64,000 nt of DNA from Theobroma cacao. Its lineage: Eukaryota; Streptophyta; Magnoliopsida; Malvales; Malvaceae. Each line of letters starts with the position of its first letter. Positions within the stretch are counted from its first letter, which is position 1. Positions 35,300-49,672 of this stretch are shown in pieces. The DNA lies in NCBI RefSeq assembly GCF_000208745.1, contig NC_030850.1:36244285-36308284 (forward strand), read 5' to 3'. A program made the translations under genes and the position numbers. The notes beneath the pieces are model-generated. The model was given only the letters and a program-made list of their open reading frames with translations, searched no databases and was not told where the DNA came from.

Positions 35300-38200
35300 C
35301 CATTTTCTTTCATTATCGGGTTTGGATTTTCTTCAGCTTTGCGTTGCCAAACTGGTAATCAACGAGCGCGTCAATCAGCGCGTGTCTTTTGTTTTTTTAA
35401 TAATAACAACAATAATAATAATAACGTAGGTCTTTTTCCTTTTAGATTATAATTATAATAGGCAATAAAAATATTTTTAAAATACTATAAATAAAAAATT
35501 ATACATTATATAAACAATATGTGTAATTATGATATAAGAATTATAAATATTAATTAGCATTTTAAATATTAAAAACTAAGCTTGTTGATTCTTTTTACTC
35601 TTTAATTTTGTATAATATATTTTTTTAAAAATATTTTTTAATAAAAAATAATAAAAACATCAATAATTCGTATTCAAAAGTTTAAATTAGGTATAATTTT
35701 AATTTTTTTTGAAAAATCATATTTAATTAATTTATATAAATAAAATAATCATATTTAATCATCGATTTTTGACTAACTCAATAAGTTAATAAAGGTTTTC
35801 TTTCTAGATCAATTTCACAGACAATTCAACTAAAACATTAATTCGAGTTCAAAATTATGTCATTGATTACTATGTTAATAGGTCAATTATTATTGGGGGA
35901 ATAAGTTGCTTTTCAAAAAAAAAAAATGGGGGAATAAGTTGTTTAAAACGGTCTAAATTGTTTAATGCTGTTTAAATTATTTGGTAGAAAAGAAAGTTTT
36001 GAGCAATGAAAAATTAAGGAGGCCGCCTGTGGTTGTTATACTTTTATTATCACTCCACCAATTCCACATAATGCATAGCCTTCTCTAAGGTTTAAATTAC
36101 AAAATAAATTCAGTACAGTTAGAGTTTAAAATACAAAATAAATTCAACATATTTGGCACTTATTACCAAAAAAAAAGTTTATATGTAATATTTGTCAATG
36201 TATCATCTCATAAATATATAAAAAAATTTAAAATACTTTTAAAATTATGAATATTTATTTTTAAAATTTCTCAAATTTTAAATTTATTTAGTAATAAAAT
36301 AATAATATTTAATTTACAGTAGGTATGTCAAATATAAATTTATATAAAAAAATAAAAGATGAATAGATACTTAAAATGGGTTTAAATCATTGGATGTACA
36401 AATGATGGGTTGATGCGCCATGATTTTTAACACAGATTTTGGTAAAAGGTAGGGCCCACCACTTAGGCTTGCGGCGGGGCCCAATTCTTTTTCTAAATTA
36501 ATAATTTTTTTATTTTAAATTATATTTGATTTCCATTTTCCACCGTAGGTATTATGTAATTCCACTGTTCTCAAAGACGTGGCCTATGAGTATGGACGAA
36601 TAACAAGGCTACCGTTTAAAAAAAGGAAAATTATAAATTAATGCTTGGTTTAATTAATTAAAATTAAAAAATATGAAAAAAATAAAAACCACAAATAGAG
36701 TGAATAAAGTAGATATTATAAAATTATTTTTCATAATTTTTTATTTGTATATTAAATATTTATATTATGTAAAATATTATAAGATTAAAACTTTTATCAT
36801 AATTTTCATAAGAATTAAAAAAAATAAGGAGCATAATTTACATAGTACAAAAAAGAGATTTTTTTATATAATTTAAATGACCTTTAGCCTTAATGATGAA
36901 AATTTTAGACTTAATTCTTTAATTATATATCTTATTGCATAATTCAAACATTTAATTATATGCTTTTCAAGTGGCCAACAATAATAAACACTTTCCCAGC
37001 ATTTTGTATTTGTCATACCAAACACAGCATTAACAGTTTTCAATCTCAACATTCCATTTGCTGTCAAGTCGAAATGCCGAGTTGGAACGGTAAAAAGAAA
37101 GAAAAAGAAATCCTTTTCCCTTTCTTTGGAAAAACTTGAAGACGACATTGTTGACCAAGAAAACCAAACACTCATTAGGAAATAATTTCATCAATCAATT
37201 AATTAAAAAAAATGGGAATCGGAAAGTTCTTTTCCTCGCTGTTCGTTTTTAGTCAAAAGAAATGAGAATTTGGGAACCCAAGCCAGGGAAAATTGTTTTC
37301 ACGGCAAGGAAAGAATAAGATTCCCGCCGCAAGCCGCAAGCAGTCTGTAATTTGGAAGGTGAGGCCCGTTTAGGAACAAGAGCGCGTTTGTTCAGACAAG
37401 TGATTTCTCCTTTTTTTTTTTGGGGGCCGGATGTCCAAAGTGCCCCCGCAAATGTAAACATCTGAGACAGAATTTGTTGGGGTGGAGGAAGGGTCAATTT
37501 GGACATTTAGGAAAAGGCCGTATGCGCGTGCATGGTCTATCAGTGTCTAGCTCTTGGCGTTGGCAGTCAATGATGGAAAACGCAAAATAGGACTACGGGT
37601 TGGGGGGTCAGGGTCAGGGTCAGGTCAGGGGTGAGGGGGATTAGACCAAAGGTGGCCAAAATCTAGAGCCCAGGCACGCAGGCTAGACGAGATCCAGCCA
37701 CCGAGAGTGCTCGAGTGGTCAGCATCCGATGCCACCTGACACCTGTTGGCCCAAAATGTTCCTGCTTAAGACAAAATGGTTACTTCCTCCACCGGGCTCT
37801 TAATTTCCATTTTCAAATAAATAAAGAGAAGAGAAAAAAGTGATTAAAAAATAAAAAAATTAAATGTGTAAAAGGAAATTAATGACAGCAGTGAATTATG
37901 TCTGAATAATCCAAGGCGTGAAATCGGTAAGGTTGCTGGTCTGGCTGTGGTTCCACCGACCACGGTGAATTATTTCGACCAAATGCCTGCGGTCGTGTTA
38001 ACTACAGTAGCCGTTAGCTTCTGCCCGTTTTTAGTTTTTTGTTTACTACCCAGAAAAAAGGGTTGTACAGACAGAGACGATGATCGTACATGGAGTCGTT
38101 TTCTACTGTGGTTCATGTCCGAACATACTGGAGTCAAGTTCTTAAGACACGTCGCGATCAGTAGTCATTCGCTAAAGAATTGCAACACTATAGGGGAAAT

Positions 38201-41200
38201 GACAAAGACTGTTCATACCACGCTAAGAAGCTTTCTTGAAAAACAAAATTGAAAAAAAAAAGAAAGAGAAATCATACATTTACCTTGTACTTGTAAAGCA
38301 TGGTGCTTGTTAATTTTTTTAAAATAAAAATAAAATATTTATGTTAAAATATCATGTAAAAATTAATTTCTGATACATTATTTAGTAAAATTGAAACACT
38401 ATTTTAAGAGAATCATTAAGAAGTGTCGTATTAATAAAATATTAAAAAGTCATAACATAAAAAAATTTATTAAACGATAAATTCGTGATACATATGAATG
38501 ATATTAACTTATCATTTATTTTTTAAGAGATATTTAATAACTAAAATCAAATCTAAATCAATATTTGGTTCATTTCTGATACTTGATCTTATGTTATCGA
38601 TAAATTTTAATAAACACCTCATAATCTTACTTAATATGTATAATCATTTTCAAGTTTGATAAAAAAATCGCATTTTCAATTCCTTAAAGTGGTTGCCAAA
38701 TACCTCTTCAGCAATGGATTCGATGAACTCTATCAATGTTAAGTAACATCAAATCTTTCAATCAATAACTCCACAAAAATCTACTTGACATCAAATTTGA
38801 TTATAAAATCTTAATTAAAAGTTTGAAATTATTTTTTTACTAAAATTGATGTGGACAACTGGTTACAAGAGTTGATCAAACTCAAATTCAATAATAAAAA
38901 AAAATGTAATTATTTTTATAAATTTCACTAATAAAAATGAAATTAATAAATTTTACAATTATGGATTCTATCAAAATCTATTTATACTATAATCTAATCC
39001 CACTCAAACCAACTAAATAGTGTCGGATTCTGATTTACATACTATCCATTATCATCCTTACTTACTTGAATAATTATAACACTAATTTAATTCGAAACTT
39101 CGATTAATTGATTTCGCAGGAATTGAAGTGCATTTCTTTATCAAAATGGACAAGGCTTTTGCTCAATGAATGGAAAAAATGTCGACCATCTACACCAAAA
39201 AAATAAATAAAAGAAAAATTCAATCAGTGCTTGATGAAAAGCAACTGTTTGAGTCAAAGAAACTGTTCTTGGTTTTATTATTCTATCCGATTTGGAGATG
39301 CACTCACCGAATTTTGGGAAAAAGGTGTTGGGGGTTTCAATTTCATTGAGATTTTTGGTTACCCAGTTCACACAAAGTCACCCCAAAAATATAAAGATGC
39401 GAATCCTATAACACACGACAAATATTTGGTCAAAATAATTTAATTAAAAAAAAGAGGGTGACATGGCACAATAGGTGGATGATGTGGATCATGATTGGGA
39501 GACTTTATTTATTTTTTGGAGCCGATGGTCACGATCAATTAGACAAGTTGTCATGTGAGACTCCAATCCCATGAAAGTTTAGAAAAAAAAAAAAAAGACT
39601 TAGTGATTAAAATGATTAGCTCCAAATATTATATTCACTGCCCACATTGAAAAATGTGGGGGTCTTAGCAAAAACTTGTTCTCTCTCTCTCTCTCTCTCC
39701 CTTTGCTTTTTTGAAAAAGAGCAAATTGGGTAGGTTTGAAAGTGTGTGGATTTGTGAATATTTTGTGTATTGGAATTAGGAAAAGGGGGAGGGGGGGCAA
39801 TCTAAAGTTGGTTTCTTTCATGATTCCTTTTCTTACTTCAAGTTTGGTCCACACCCAAAGCTTTCTTTTTTTTTTTTGGGTGTTTTCAGTGGCTTCTTCT
39901 CAGGTGTTACCTGTAAATCCTGCACTAAATGAGGAGCATATGGCTTACCTTTTTGTTGGTGGTGGTGGTGATGGTGAGAGAGGGGGAATGGGTGTTTTCT
40001 AGTACTAAATTTTTAATTATATCCCATTCCATGAAGTCACTTTGATTCACAATGACTTGCCTTGGCTTAAAAAAGAGGATGGAAATCACACAAGTACCTA
40101 GATTTTTTTACCCTACCAAATGATTTGAACTACCAAACAAAGACATAGGTTGGTAACTTGGTCTAGTGTGTTCCTATGACTTGCCTTTTCCAATTAGAGG
40201 TAAAGTTAAAGTGCTCGAGCTACTACGAAGATACCGTTCACATCAACTACACAATAATATAAGTTATATGTTTTGTAGTTATTAGTTCAGTAAAATCTTT
40301 GTATTAAAAATTCATATTTAGTTATTTATCGTTACATGTCATTCCAGAATCAATGTATAGTCTAATTTATCGTAACTTGTTACTATAACACAATGGCGTG
40401 TGCAATAAAAGTTAGGCTATGAGTGATAGGTATCTTGATTTAAATCAATCTAATATTGATTGAGTTTCAAATATCATTGACTTGATAATTCTTCGAATCT
40501 AAACAATTGGTCATTCAAACTTTGAGTTTAGGGTTCGATTTTTAATTTATTGAATATTTATATATGACTCATTGGGTACAAAGTTAAGTTTGCAATTAAT
40601 TAAAGGGAGGAATTGAGCTAAATCTTCCTATTATTTAGCTCAACTCCCACTTAATTACAACCACACAAATTCTTGGTAGTGCTAAAAGCAAAGACTTCCT
40701 GAAAATGGGGACAGGGCCCATGAATGGATTGAGAATCGACCTTAATGGTGGGGACCCAATGGCCCAATTTTAGTTTGAATAATGGCAGTTCTTGGTCCAA
40801 ACCGTGGCCCACCGTCCTGACCCATCGTCTAGTAACGAGAACAAAAGGTATCTATATAAAGTGTTACAAATTATTAAATATTTAAGCAAAGAGTTATACC
40901 ATCCATCTATTTTTTATTTATCATTTCGGACACCAAATTATTACCCTAAAATAATTTTTAATATATGATTATTAAATAAATTTATATTTAACACATCAAG
41001 TTACGGATTTTATATATTATCAATGAATCAAACATTGATATCTCTTTAATAAATAAAATTAAAAATAAAAAATCTTAAAAATAAATATTCATAATGAATT
41101 AAATATTGATATCTCATTAAATTTTGAGACTCTTTATAGATAAGTACTTATAATTTTAAACTTTTACCTTTTTGTATCTATGATATTATGGTTTGTAATT

Positions 41201-41353
41201 AAGTGATAACATAACGTGGTATAAATTTTTTATTAAATTTCAAAAAAGCAAATCTCATAGAAGCCCAATTAAGAGCATAATCGAGTCCACTACCAAAAGT
41301 GGGCTATCTCGGCCCAAAAAGAAGAGGTAAAAAAAAAAGTGTTTTGACTCCGG
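35300..41353. other. Long intergenic region between the AGC kinase and VAD1
   Basis: About 6 kb with no gene I can support. 35.4-36.9 kb is extremely AT-rich with small duplications (gggggaataagttg twice near 35889-35940; tacaaaataaattca twice near 36100-36145). 37.25-37.8 kb is GC-richer with a (GGGTCA)n run at 37604-37630. A frame near 37.95-38.25 kb lacks an ATG and similarity. A (CT)n run lies near 39680-39700. Confidence 0.6.
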
Positions 41354-41432
41354 CACGTGGTACAGTCTACCAGTGGGACCCAGAAGTTGTCAGTTTATCT
41401 GCTCAGTAATACGCCACGTGTAAAAAAGTCAA
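41344..41432 (+). promoter_or_regulatory. VAD1 promoter cluster: two G-boxes and two W-boxes
   Basis: CACGTG occurs at 41354-41359 and 41415-41420. W-box cores lie beside them: TTGACT at 41344-41349 and, on the minus strand, TTGACT near 41427-41432. Four sites in 90 bp, ~200-290 bp before the VAD1 ATG, suggest WRKY and bZIP/bHLH input, consistent with a defence- and cell-death-related gene. Confidence 0.45.
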
Positions 41433-41637
41433 CGTCTCCCCTTGAAGACTTGGCGTGGCGGTGAAATTGACTGCAAAACATCCACGCCTGTGTGCTTCCG
41501 CTTTCAGTCCCTTTTAGTTTCCCTCAACGACCCCTTTCCTCTTCACGCTTCCTTCTTTTTGGGACTCTATCCCACCAAAAGAAAACAACCGGAAGAACAG
41601 ATCTCCGTCTTCTCTCTTTGGTTTCTTCCTTTCTGCT

Positions 41638-44600
41638 ATGGCAGTGGCGTCTGCTGCCGCCGAGAGGATCGATCTGCCGAGGCCACCCATGGATCCTTCT
41701 CTTTCGAAATTAGCTTCCGACGTCGTTTCCGAATCTTCAACTTCGCCTAACGCTTCGTCTCCCGCCGGCACGCCCGATCGCAACGACCCTTCCAGTTCTT
41801 CGCCTAACCTTAATTACAGAGATGTTGAAACTCAGGTGCCCTTTTCTATCACTCTCTTAACAACTTATTCATTTCGCTTCTCCGTTCACAAAAGTTAGGA
41901 AAGAAAGGCGAGAAAGGGATTTGTTTTGAAGTTAATTTTGGCAATTCCTGATGATTATGCGTGAATTCGAAAAGAAATTACCAGTGTGTAGGCATATTTA
42001 CTTTCATAAAACTTTCTGTTATCAGGAATCTGTTGAAGCTTTCTTGTTTTCATGGTTAAAATTCTTAAATTAGTCAATGAAAGTTTGGAGCGGTTTCGGC
42101 ATCCTAAGTAACATGGACCATCTCGATTAAGCCTTTAAGTGTCAACTTTATGGTACAAGTATAGTTTAAGGTGTGAGGCATTTTAACTTCTCATCTATCG
42201 CATGGTGTATCTCACTAGGAATTATGGCTATTGCTAAAGTTAGAAATTGTTGCTAGCGAAAATAAATTATAGTTGCCAAATTTATGTACGTTGAATGCTT
42301 TGAAGGGACCGATAAGGCAGTGAGCTCATGGTTAGTAACCAATAAGTTGTTAAGGTAGCTGTTTTGCAACATGCCCAATTGAAAATAAATGTGGAATAAT
42401 GTTTAATTGGTGTTTTGGAAAAAGGAAATGTGATTTATAAATATCTTAATCTAATAAGAGATTTAAATGAGGATGGCCTTAGAAGATAGTTAACTCATGC
42501 ATAAGGATGATGTAAAATGACACCTTAATGGCTAAATCTCATGCTTTTGAGTTTCAGTCTGCAGCAGCATTAAGGAGTGAAGAATACCGCCAACTGTTTA
42601 GGCTTCCAGCGGAAGAGGTGAGTGTCTTCAGTCTGACAAGATTACTAGCTGTTAGCAATTCTCTATTTGTCTTCTTTTCATTTTGTTTTGACATTTTCTG
42701 GCTGGTAAATGCTAGAATTGTTTCTCATGATTGATGTGAAAGATATACCACCAGTTTGTAGTTAAGTTAAACATTCATGTAGAACATACACCATGCCAAG
42801 AATATTTTTATTTTGTTTTTGGCCAAAGATTGAAAATGCTTGTTTGTGCTCTCCCTTATACTTTAGATTCTAAATGGTACCTATTGTCCCCTTTAAACTC
42901 TTAAAAACATTTTTTCTTTGAAGTTTAAAAGAAGTGAGCGCCTTTAGTCTCTAGTCTGTTCATGATCACTAGGTGCTAGCAATTCACTTACATTTTAGAC
43001 TTTTAATAATATCTATTGTAGTTATTAAACTTTTTCTTTTTCCCTTTGCTGCAGTTCCTTGTTCAAGATTTTAATTGTGCATACCAAGAGAGTATCCTTC
43101 TTCAGGTAATCTAGATCTTTACAATAACCTTCTCTGTCTTGAAGTTTCATGCTTTTACTTAGATGATTAGTTTAGTCTGTCGCATCTAGTAATTTTTTAT
43201 CAATTTTTTGCTCAGTACATCACCTTACCTTCTTTTCATCAATCTCTAGGGGTGGGGGTAATATTCTTTGAATACATAGTGGCTTTAAGGTCTAATTTTA
43301 TTCTCCATTTTATGCTTGATGCAGGGTCACATGTACCTCTTTGTTCGTTATCTTTGCTTTTATTCCAATATATTTGGATTTGAAACAAAGGTATTCCTCT
43401 AACGTTGGTTATATTGTTTGTTTTTCTGCGTCCTATTTTCTTGGCAGCTTTTACAAGTTTTACACAACAATGATTATGATCTTGTAATATTTTACGGGCA
43501 TGTTTTTCAGAAAATAATTCCCTTCAATGAAATTACAAGTGTTAAAAGAGCAAAGACTGCAGGAATCTTTCCTAATGCAATAGAAATTTTTGCTGGAGGA
43601 AGAAAGGTAGTAGTACTGGACTTGCATTGTTTTGTCTATGTGCCTGTTTAAACATTTGCATTCTGTAAAAAGTAGTATCCAAGTTCTGCTTCACTTATGA
43701 ATCTCAGTGAAATTACCTGACTCTACTTGTTGATTTGGCAGTACTTCTTTGCGTCATTCCTATCTCGTGATGAAGCTTTCAAGCTCATTAATGATGGATG
43801 GGTGCAGCATGGTAATGGAGCCAAAGAAATTAGAGAGCAACAGGTATTTTAATGTTTCACAGCTTATTAGTAGCTGCATTTAGAATATTATTAGAAGTCT
43901 TAAGACTTTTCTGTAAGCATTTCTGTATATTTTCTTTATATCATAATTAGATCATTCATTTTGAAGAAAAATATGTCATTGAATAAATGGAGCAGTATTC
44001 AATATTTTGTTTTTTAGGTTGTTTAAAATATATGATGCACTTATTTCACTTATTTCACATGTTTTCTTTATGGCATTGAATAGGGTTGTTGTCATCTTAC
44101 AATAGGCAAATCATTAGGCATGCAGTGAATATGGAATACATCTTTTCATAATCTTTCTTGATACATAGCATAAACGCACACCTTAACGTATACTTTCATT
44201 AGTGCTTCATTTAGAGGTATTTTGTATCATATACTGATTTATTAATCTTGTTTTTCCTTTATCTTTATTCTTCCATATTATCCATAAGAATTTTGTGGAG
44301 ATTTTCCATTTCATTCAACAAAATTTAAGACATTTAGAGGATGTACAGTGAAGCTTGGAATCTTCTGTTAAACTTTATCCATCACATTTGAACCTATGTG
44401 TATTGCACTCTTTCACTCTTTTCTTTTTTATATATGTCTTTTTTGTTAATTCATTTTTCCTGATTGAAATGTTGTGAAAACTTTGAGGTTCATAGCTTAG
44501 TTATAGCAAATTTCATATTTTCCACCATTGGTTGTTTTCTTATACTGGTTGAATTTATTGTAGGAACCCATGTCTGAGTCCAGCAGCCAAGAGAATGGAT

Positions 44601-47600
44601 TTGTTGCAATTGAAAAGGTCAATAGCTCCAAAAACCTAATAAATGACATGGAATCTATAGACAGGTATTTGTTACGGTCAGCATGGTTAGGAGAACTTTC
44701 TTGTGAATTCATCAGAGTTTTGTTTTTTTGTTTTAAACTTTTACATATGTGACTTATTCCATTTAACTGCATGTTTATACAGGGATGAGGATGTTCCCAC
44801 TTCTAGTGATTCTAAGCTTCCATCCAATTCGGAAAATGATGCAGAAGCAGGTCCTGAATCAGTTATAATTACCAGGTCTTCAGCTTCGGCAGATACTTGT
44901 TCCTGGAAGCCAGAGAACTGTGATGCGCCAAAGGGTATGATAATCCTGTTTCGTGTTGTGACTTTCTCAGGTTCTACATATTATTTCATTTTGAGTTCAT
45001 CATTTCTAGTTGTGGTTGTCTTGTAATTTTTTTTTTCACACTTTGCTGCATACTGAGTTCCTTGATTATTCAGGGTTTAGGGTGGAATCAACATTTATTT
45101 TTTTACATGGTACCAAACTTTTGTTTTTGTCTATGTCATGATATTCTGAATGGGCTGTTTCTTGTCTGCAGTTCCTGAAGATTTTACCAAGGTTGCAGAA
45201 ACAAAGTTTCCGGTAGTAAATTGTGAAATCATTTTCCTTAAAGTTCTACCATATTGTAAAATATTTATAACATTGGTATGTTCTTAATTTGTTCTGAAGT
45301 CAGTCACATTTCTTGTGCTGCAGATTAAGGTAGAGGAGTTCTTCAAGTTATATTTTTCAGATAATGCTGTTAATTTCATTGAATCTTTTCATAGAAGATG
45401 TGGAGATAAAGGTAGTCTGCTCTGACCTTTTGAGGAATTATAAGTTCTAAATATGCATTTTTAGTTTATGTTTGTGGTAAATGTTTTGATTATATCTTGT
45501 AGTAAAAGATGTCATTTTCTGTACCTGTGCCTTCATGTCTAGTAAATGGTTATTTTTTGCAGAATTCAGGTGCTCTTCATGGTGTCCTCATGACAAATTT
45601 GGACATGTTCGTGATGTGTCATTTCAACATCCAATAAAAATATACTTTGGTATGATTTTATTATTATATGTCATCCTTTTGTCCCAGCATTATTATCCTG
45701 CTGAGATTAGCATTATTTCATATAATTATTATAATTAATTGAAAACTTTTTAAAATAAGGGCAAGGATAATTGTAATGGCACAAAAACTTATTTGTTTTT
45801 CATTTTTTTTTTTGTGATGGATGTAGTATTGGTATATGTGTATGTCATTTTAACACTTTCTTGACTGGGTTTCTTTTAGCATTAATATTTTCTGTTTCAA
45901 TCAAGGTGCAAAATTTGGTAGCTGCCAGGAGACCCAGAAGTTTCGAGTTTACAGAAACAGGTTGTTACATATTTCCTTGGTGGTGCCTTGAATGCTATTA
46001 TAGAGATGAAGTCACTGTTTATTATTATTTCTCATTTTGAAGGGATGCACCCTTTTTGCATCTCCTTTAGATATTTTATATTCTTTTCTTATTCTTGTAT
46101 ATATCCTGACAATATGACTTTTACTTTGTACAGTCATCTGGTTATGGAGACATCACAAGAGATCAATGATGTACCTTATGGTGATTATTTCCATGTAGAG
46201 GTACAACCTAGACCTGAGCCCCTTGATATGCTTTAACGTGTAAAGTGTTCTTCATCCCTAGTTGGTAAGTGTGGTTTTAGCCATCTAGGCATAAATTATC
46301 CTGATATACTTGAGCAGATTATGGGGGCAAAATTGTCAGAAATAGCAAGGAAAGTTGCACTCAAGCCCTTCAAATTGAGAACTAAAACAAAAGCTTGATG
46401 CCACGTCTACATCTTGTTGGTCTATCTATGTGCAATATTGGAGACAAATTTGTCTCGTGTATGAAAAAGTTTAGGGTGGTAATTTCTCTTGAGCCAAAGC
46501 TTGGCTCACCCAGGTTTAGTCATATGGTGTTGCAATTTGTTAGGCTACTGCAAAGGCCAGGGTCAAAAAGAGAACAGTAAGAAGAAAACAGGGATGACTT
46601 GAGCAAAAATAATATGAGCGGGACAGGCCATCCCAAGGAATTTGAGTTAAAATAACATAGTAAAACTTGTGAGGATGCTGAACATGAATACTTCTAAGCC
46701 ATGGAAATAGGTCACTAACACCATTGTCTGCAATCAGTTGTTCTGAAAGCTTTCTTATTGGTTTGTGCAATAATAATTTGTTTCTGTTCTATATGTGATG
46801 CTTCTAGTTCAGTTGAAATCTTTCTGATATGTGCTTGAAAATGCTGTGTATCCTATCAGGGGCTTTGGGATGTAGAAAGGGATATTGATGGCCCTCAAGA
46901 AGGCTGCATTTTGAGGGTTTATGTGAATGTGGCTTTTAGCAAGAGAACTGTTTGGAAAGGTTTGGCTTTGTTGATGAATTTCTAGTTTATGATGTGTTTT
47001 ATAAATTTCTTGTGCTGCATCTTTGTATTTTGAGGTGCTGAGCTTCTCTTCTTGTGGTTCCTTTTACAAATTCTTATGTTTTCATGTCTTATCTTATAAT
47101 TGCGTGGAAAGTTTTATTTAACTTTAAATTAATTTTGTGGAAGTGCCAAAAAGATATTTTCTTTTAGAACGAAGTAGATTATTTATAGTTAAGTTGAGGA
47201 AGGACTTATTTGAGATGAAATCTAGAATTCCTTGCAACAATGGAGATCTTAAGGGCAAGATTTTTTTGTGTTTCATCTCAATTGTTTTGATCTTGTAAAC
47301 TGACAGTCCTTTATCCTTTGAAGATGAGCTGAGAAGGATTTATGGTTTTTTTTTTTTAATAGATCACTAAATGGACTTTTTGCTATTATGTTAATGATTA
47401 TATTTCTTATAACTTTCCCTTTATCTGATGCCAAGCATATGGTACAGGGAAAATAGTGCAGTCTACTGTGGAAGAATGTCGAGAAGCTTATGCAACATGG
47501 ATAGACATGGTATTAGTATTATCGTTCTCCAGTATTTTTATGTTTATATTGTAAAGTTTATTTGAACATTGATCTAGAAAACTTTATCATTAATGTTTCA

Positions 47601-48574
47601 GGCACACGAATTGTTTAAGGAGAGCCTTGATAAACAAGGAGGTTTGACCATCACATTGTTTTTTTGAAGAATTTCCTCTAATGATGTTTACGCTTTGGGC
47701 AGTGATGCAGATAATGGAATTACTGACTTAACTGCTTTTGTCTCAAGCAGGGGTAGATTCTTCTAGAAGTTCAGCTGAAAATGGTGAACTCCAAATCGAA
47801 AGGGAAGTGGCAACCAAGGAACCTTCAGAAAGATCTCATAACTTGAGTGATACAGTTAGGACATTGCGAATGTCTGATTCGCTGGATGTTAACCAACGAA
47901 TTGGCACTCTTTTGCAAGGAAGTTTGAGTAGTGCTTCATCCATCGCATCTTTGTTAAGAGAGTTTGTGAGGAAATCCTACTCATACTTGACAAGCCAAGG
48001 CCATATTTCACTAGTCTTAGCTGTTGCCTTTGCTGTGATCTTCCTGATGCAGGTTGATGCTCCCAGTTCAACTTGTTACCTTCATTATAATTCATCGGTA
48101 GATTAAGTTAATTTGGTGCGACGATCAAATTTACTCCTTGATTATCGTACTCGTAGCTATGTTCAATAACAAGTCATTGTAATATGGACTTGTTCCAAGA
48201 AGCTTTCCTCTCTTGCAAACTGATCAAAAACCTACAGTTTGATTTAGATTTTTCATATCCTATTGTCAGATCCTTACAGCTCGCATTCTTCTTTCCCTTT
48301 TTTTGTTGATCTTTTTTAACTGCAGGTGAGCATTCTTGTGCTACTAAGCAGACCGCAACACATTCATGTGAGTTATCCGGCAGAGTCTACAGGTGGCATG
48401 GGTGGTGGAGCCGGTGAAAGGCCAACCGAAGCTGTGGCGTGGTTAGAGAAACGGATGCATCACCTTAAGGAGGAGATGGTCATGGTCGAAGCTCGGTTAG
48501 AGAGGATGTGGCATGAGCACGCTGCTTTAAAAGCACAGTTAAAAGAACTGGGGTACCCAAAGAAGCATAGATAA
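41638..48574 (+). CDS. VAD1: VAD1 homologue: GRAM-VASt membrane protein, 18 exons
   Basis: Homologue of Arabidopsis VASCULAR ASSOCIATED DEATH 1, a negative regulator of cell death and relative of GRAMD1/Lam lipid-transfer proteins. Exons: 41638-41835, 42558-42617, 43055-43105, 43325-43390, 43511-43606, 43742-43843, 44564-44664, 44783-44934, 45172-45212, 45324-45411, 45563-45649, 45906-45960, 46134-46200, 46860-46959, 47448-47509, 47602-47641, 47751-48052, 48326-48574. They give 638 aa in frame (Arabidopsis ~600). The N-terminus is Ser/Pro-rich. GRAM, residues ~74-165 (EYRQLFRLP, FNCAYQESILLQGHMYLF, KIIPFNEITSVKRAKTAG). VASt/StART-like, ~277-450 (EEFFKLYFSD, FQHPIKIYFGAKFG, FSKRTVWKGKIVQST). 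Transmembrane segment ~541-563 (LVLAVAFAVIFLMQVSILVL). C-terminal coiled coil ~591-632 (WLEKRMHHLKEEMVMVEARL). This order is that of ER-anchored lipid-contact proteins. AATAAA lies at 48599-48604. Confidence 0.93.
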
Positions 48575-49596
48575 ACATCTTGTATATTTTTCACATAAAA
48601 TAAAATATTTCCATAGTAAATCTTACATTCTTTTCATAATTCTGTACGTAGATGCCTGTAATTGAAATCTGAAGATGATAAACCGCAAGGTTACTTGTCA
48701 TACCATGATCCCTACTGTTTGAATTATAAATAACAAAATTCAATTTCGTACGTTACCATTACTGCATTTGTCATATCAAAGAATCTCAAAGAATTCCCAG
48801 TTACACGAGACCAACCGTAGTTGCCATCGGCTCATATTTTAAGTTCAAAAAATGTCTATTAGATGAAAGATCTTTACATATTTAAAATCGTTTCATTTTT
48901 TATTAACATGATTGATGTGAGATTTATGATATTTTATTTCATTTAATACTGTCACGGTTCATTTTGGTACGGATTTACAGTTAGTAATATGATTTATTAT
49001 TTAAAAATTTAAAACTCATTTCATCTTTTAATGAGGTTGTAGCTCCTAATATAGTTTAAATAAGTAAAATAACTCTTTTAATCAATCACTTTGGAGTCAA
49101 AAACAATTTCTTAATCAATTACCTTTGAGTCAATTTTTGATTTAAAAATTAACGTAATTTCGTTTTTAAAGATAATATTTTTATGTAAATTATATTGTCA
49201 TTTTCAGTTCAAAGTGAATCTCAATTTTTTTTTTTTTGTTAAAAGCATAAAGTTGACATTTAAGTTGAGTAAGCGATCAATACTCATGCATTTTGAATCA
49301 TTTAGCATTTGAATCAACGATTAGGACTCAAGCTGCTTTCGATGCCAGGCTTTCAGCTTCAAATTTCATTGGGAGACGTCTCCACCGACTGTCAGACCTC
49401 AACCAGTATTCCTATAGCAACACGGTTGTTCTTCCCATAACCTTCGTCCCTACAATACATGTTCTGACAATGACCAGAGGGAGAACGAAAGAATGAATGA
49501 ATGAATGTGTGTTAGCGTAAGTGGAAAAACCCTTTTACACAGATGGAGGAGAAATTAAGAACGTAATAAAACTACAATTTTTGAGGCATGTTCCAC

Positions 49597-49672
49597 ATTG
49601 GGGTTTGCCATTGGTAGTCATGAAAAGCTGCTCCAATGGGGTTTGCCATTGGTGGTCATGAAAAGCTGCTCC
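49597..49672 (+). repeat. Tandem duplication, 2 x 38 bp
   Basis: Unit: ggggtttgccattggtagtc then atgaaaagctgctcca, repeated twice with 1-2 differences and no spacer. Confidence 0.9.

Noticed and set aside
37947..38252. 101-codon plus-strand frame in a GC-balanced patch
   Set aside because: It begins at GTG, has no recognisable motif, and no splice or promoter context supports a gene.
39736..40002. 88-codon frame with an acceptor-like tttcag inside
   Set aside because: It begins from a pyrimidine-rich low-complexity zone, ends in a GGT repeat (poly-Gly), and no exon partner could be found.
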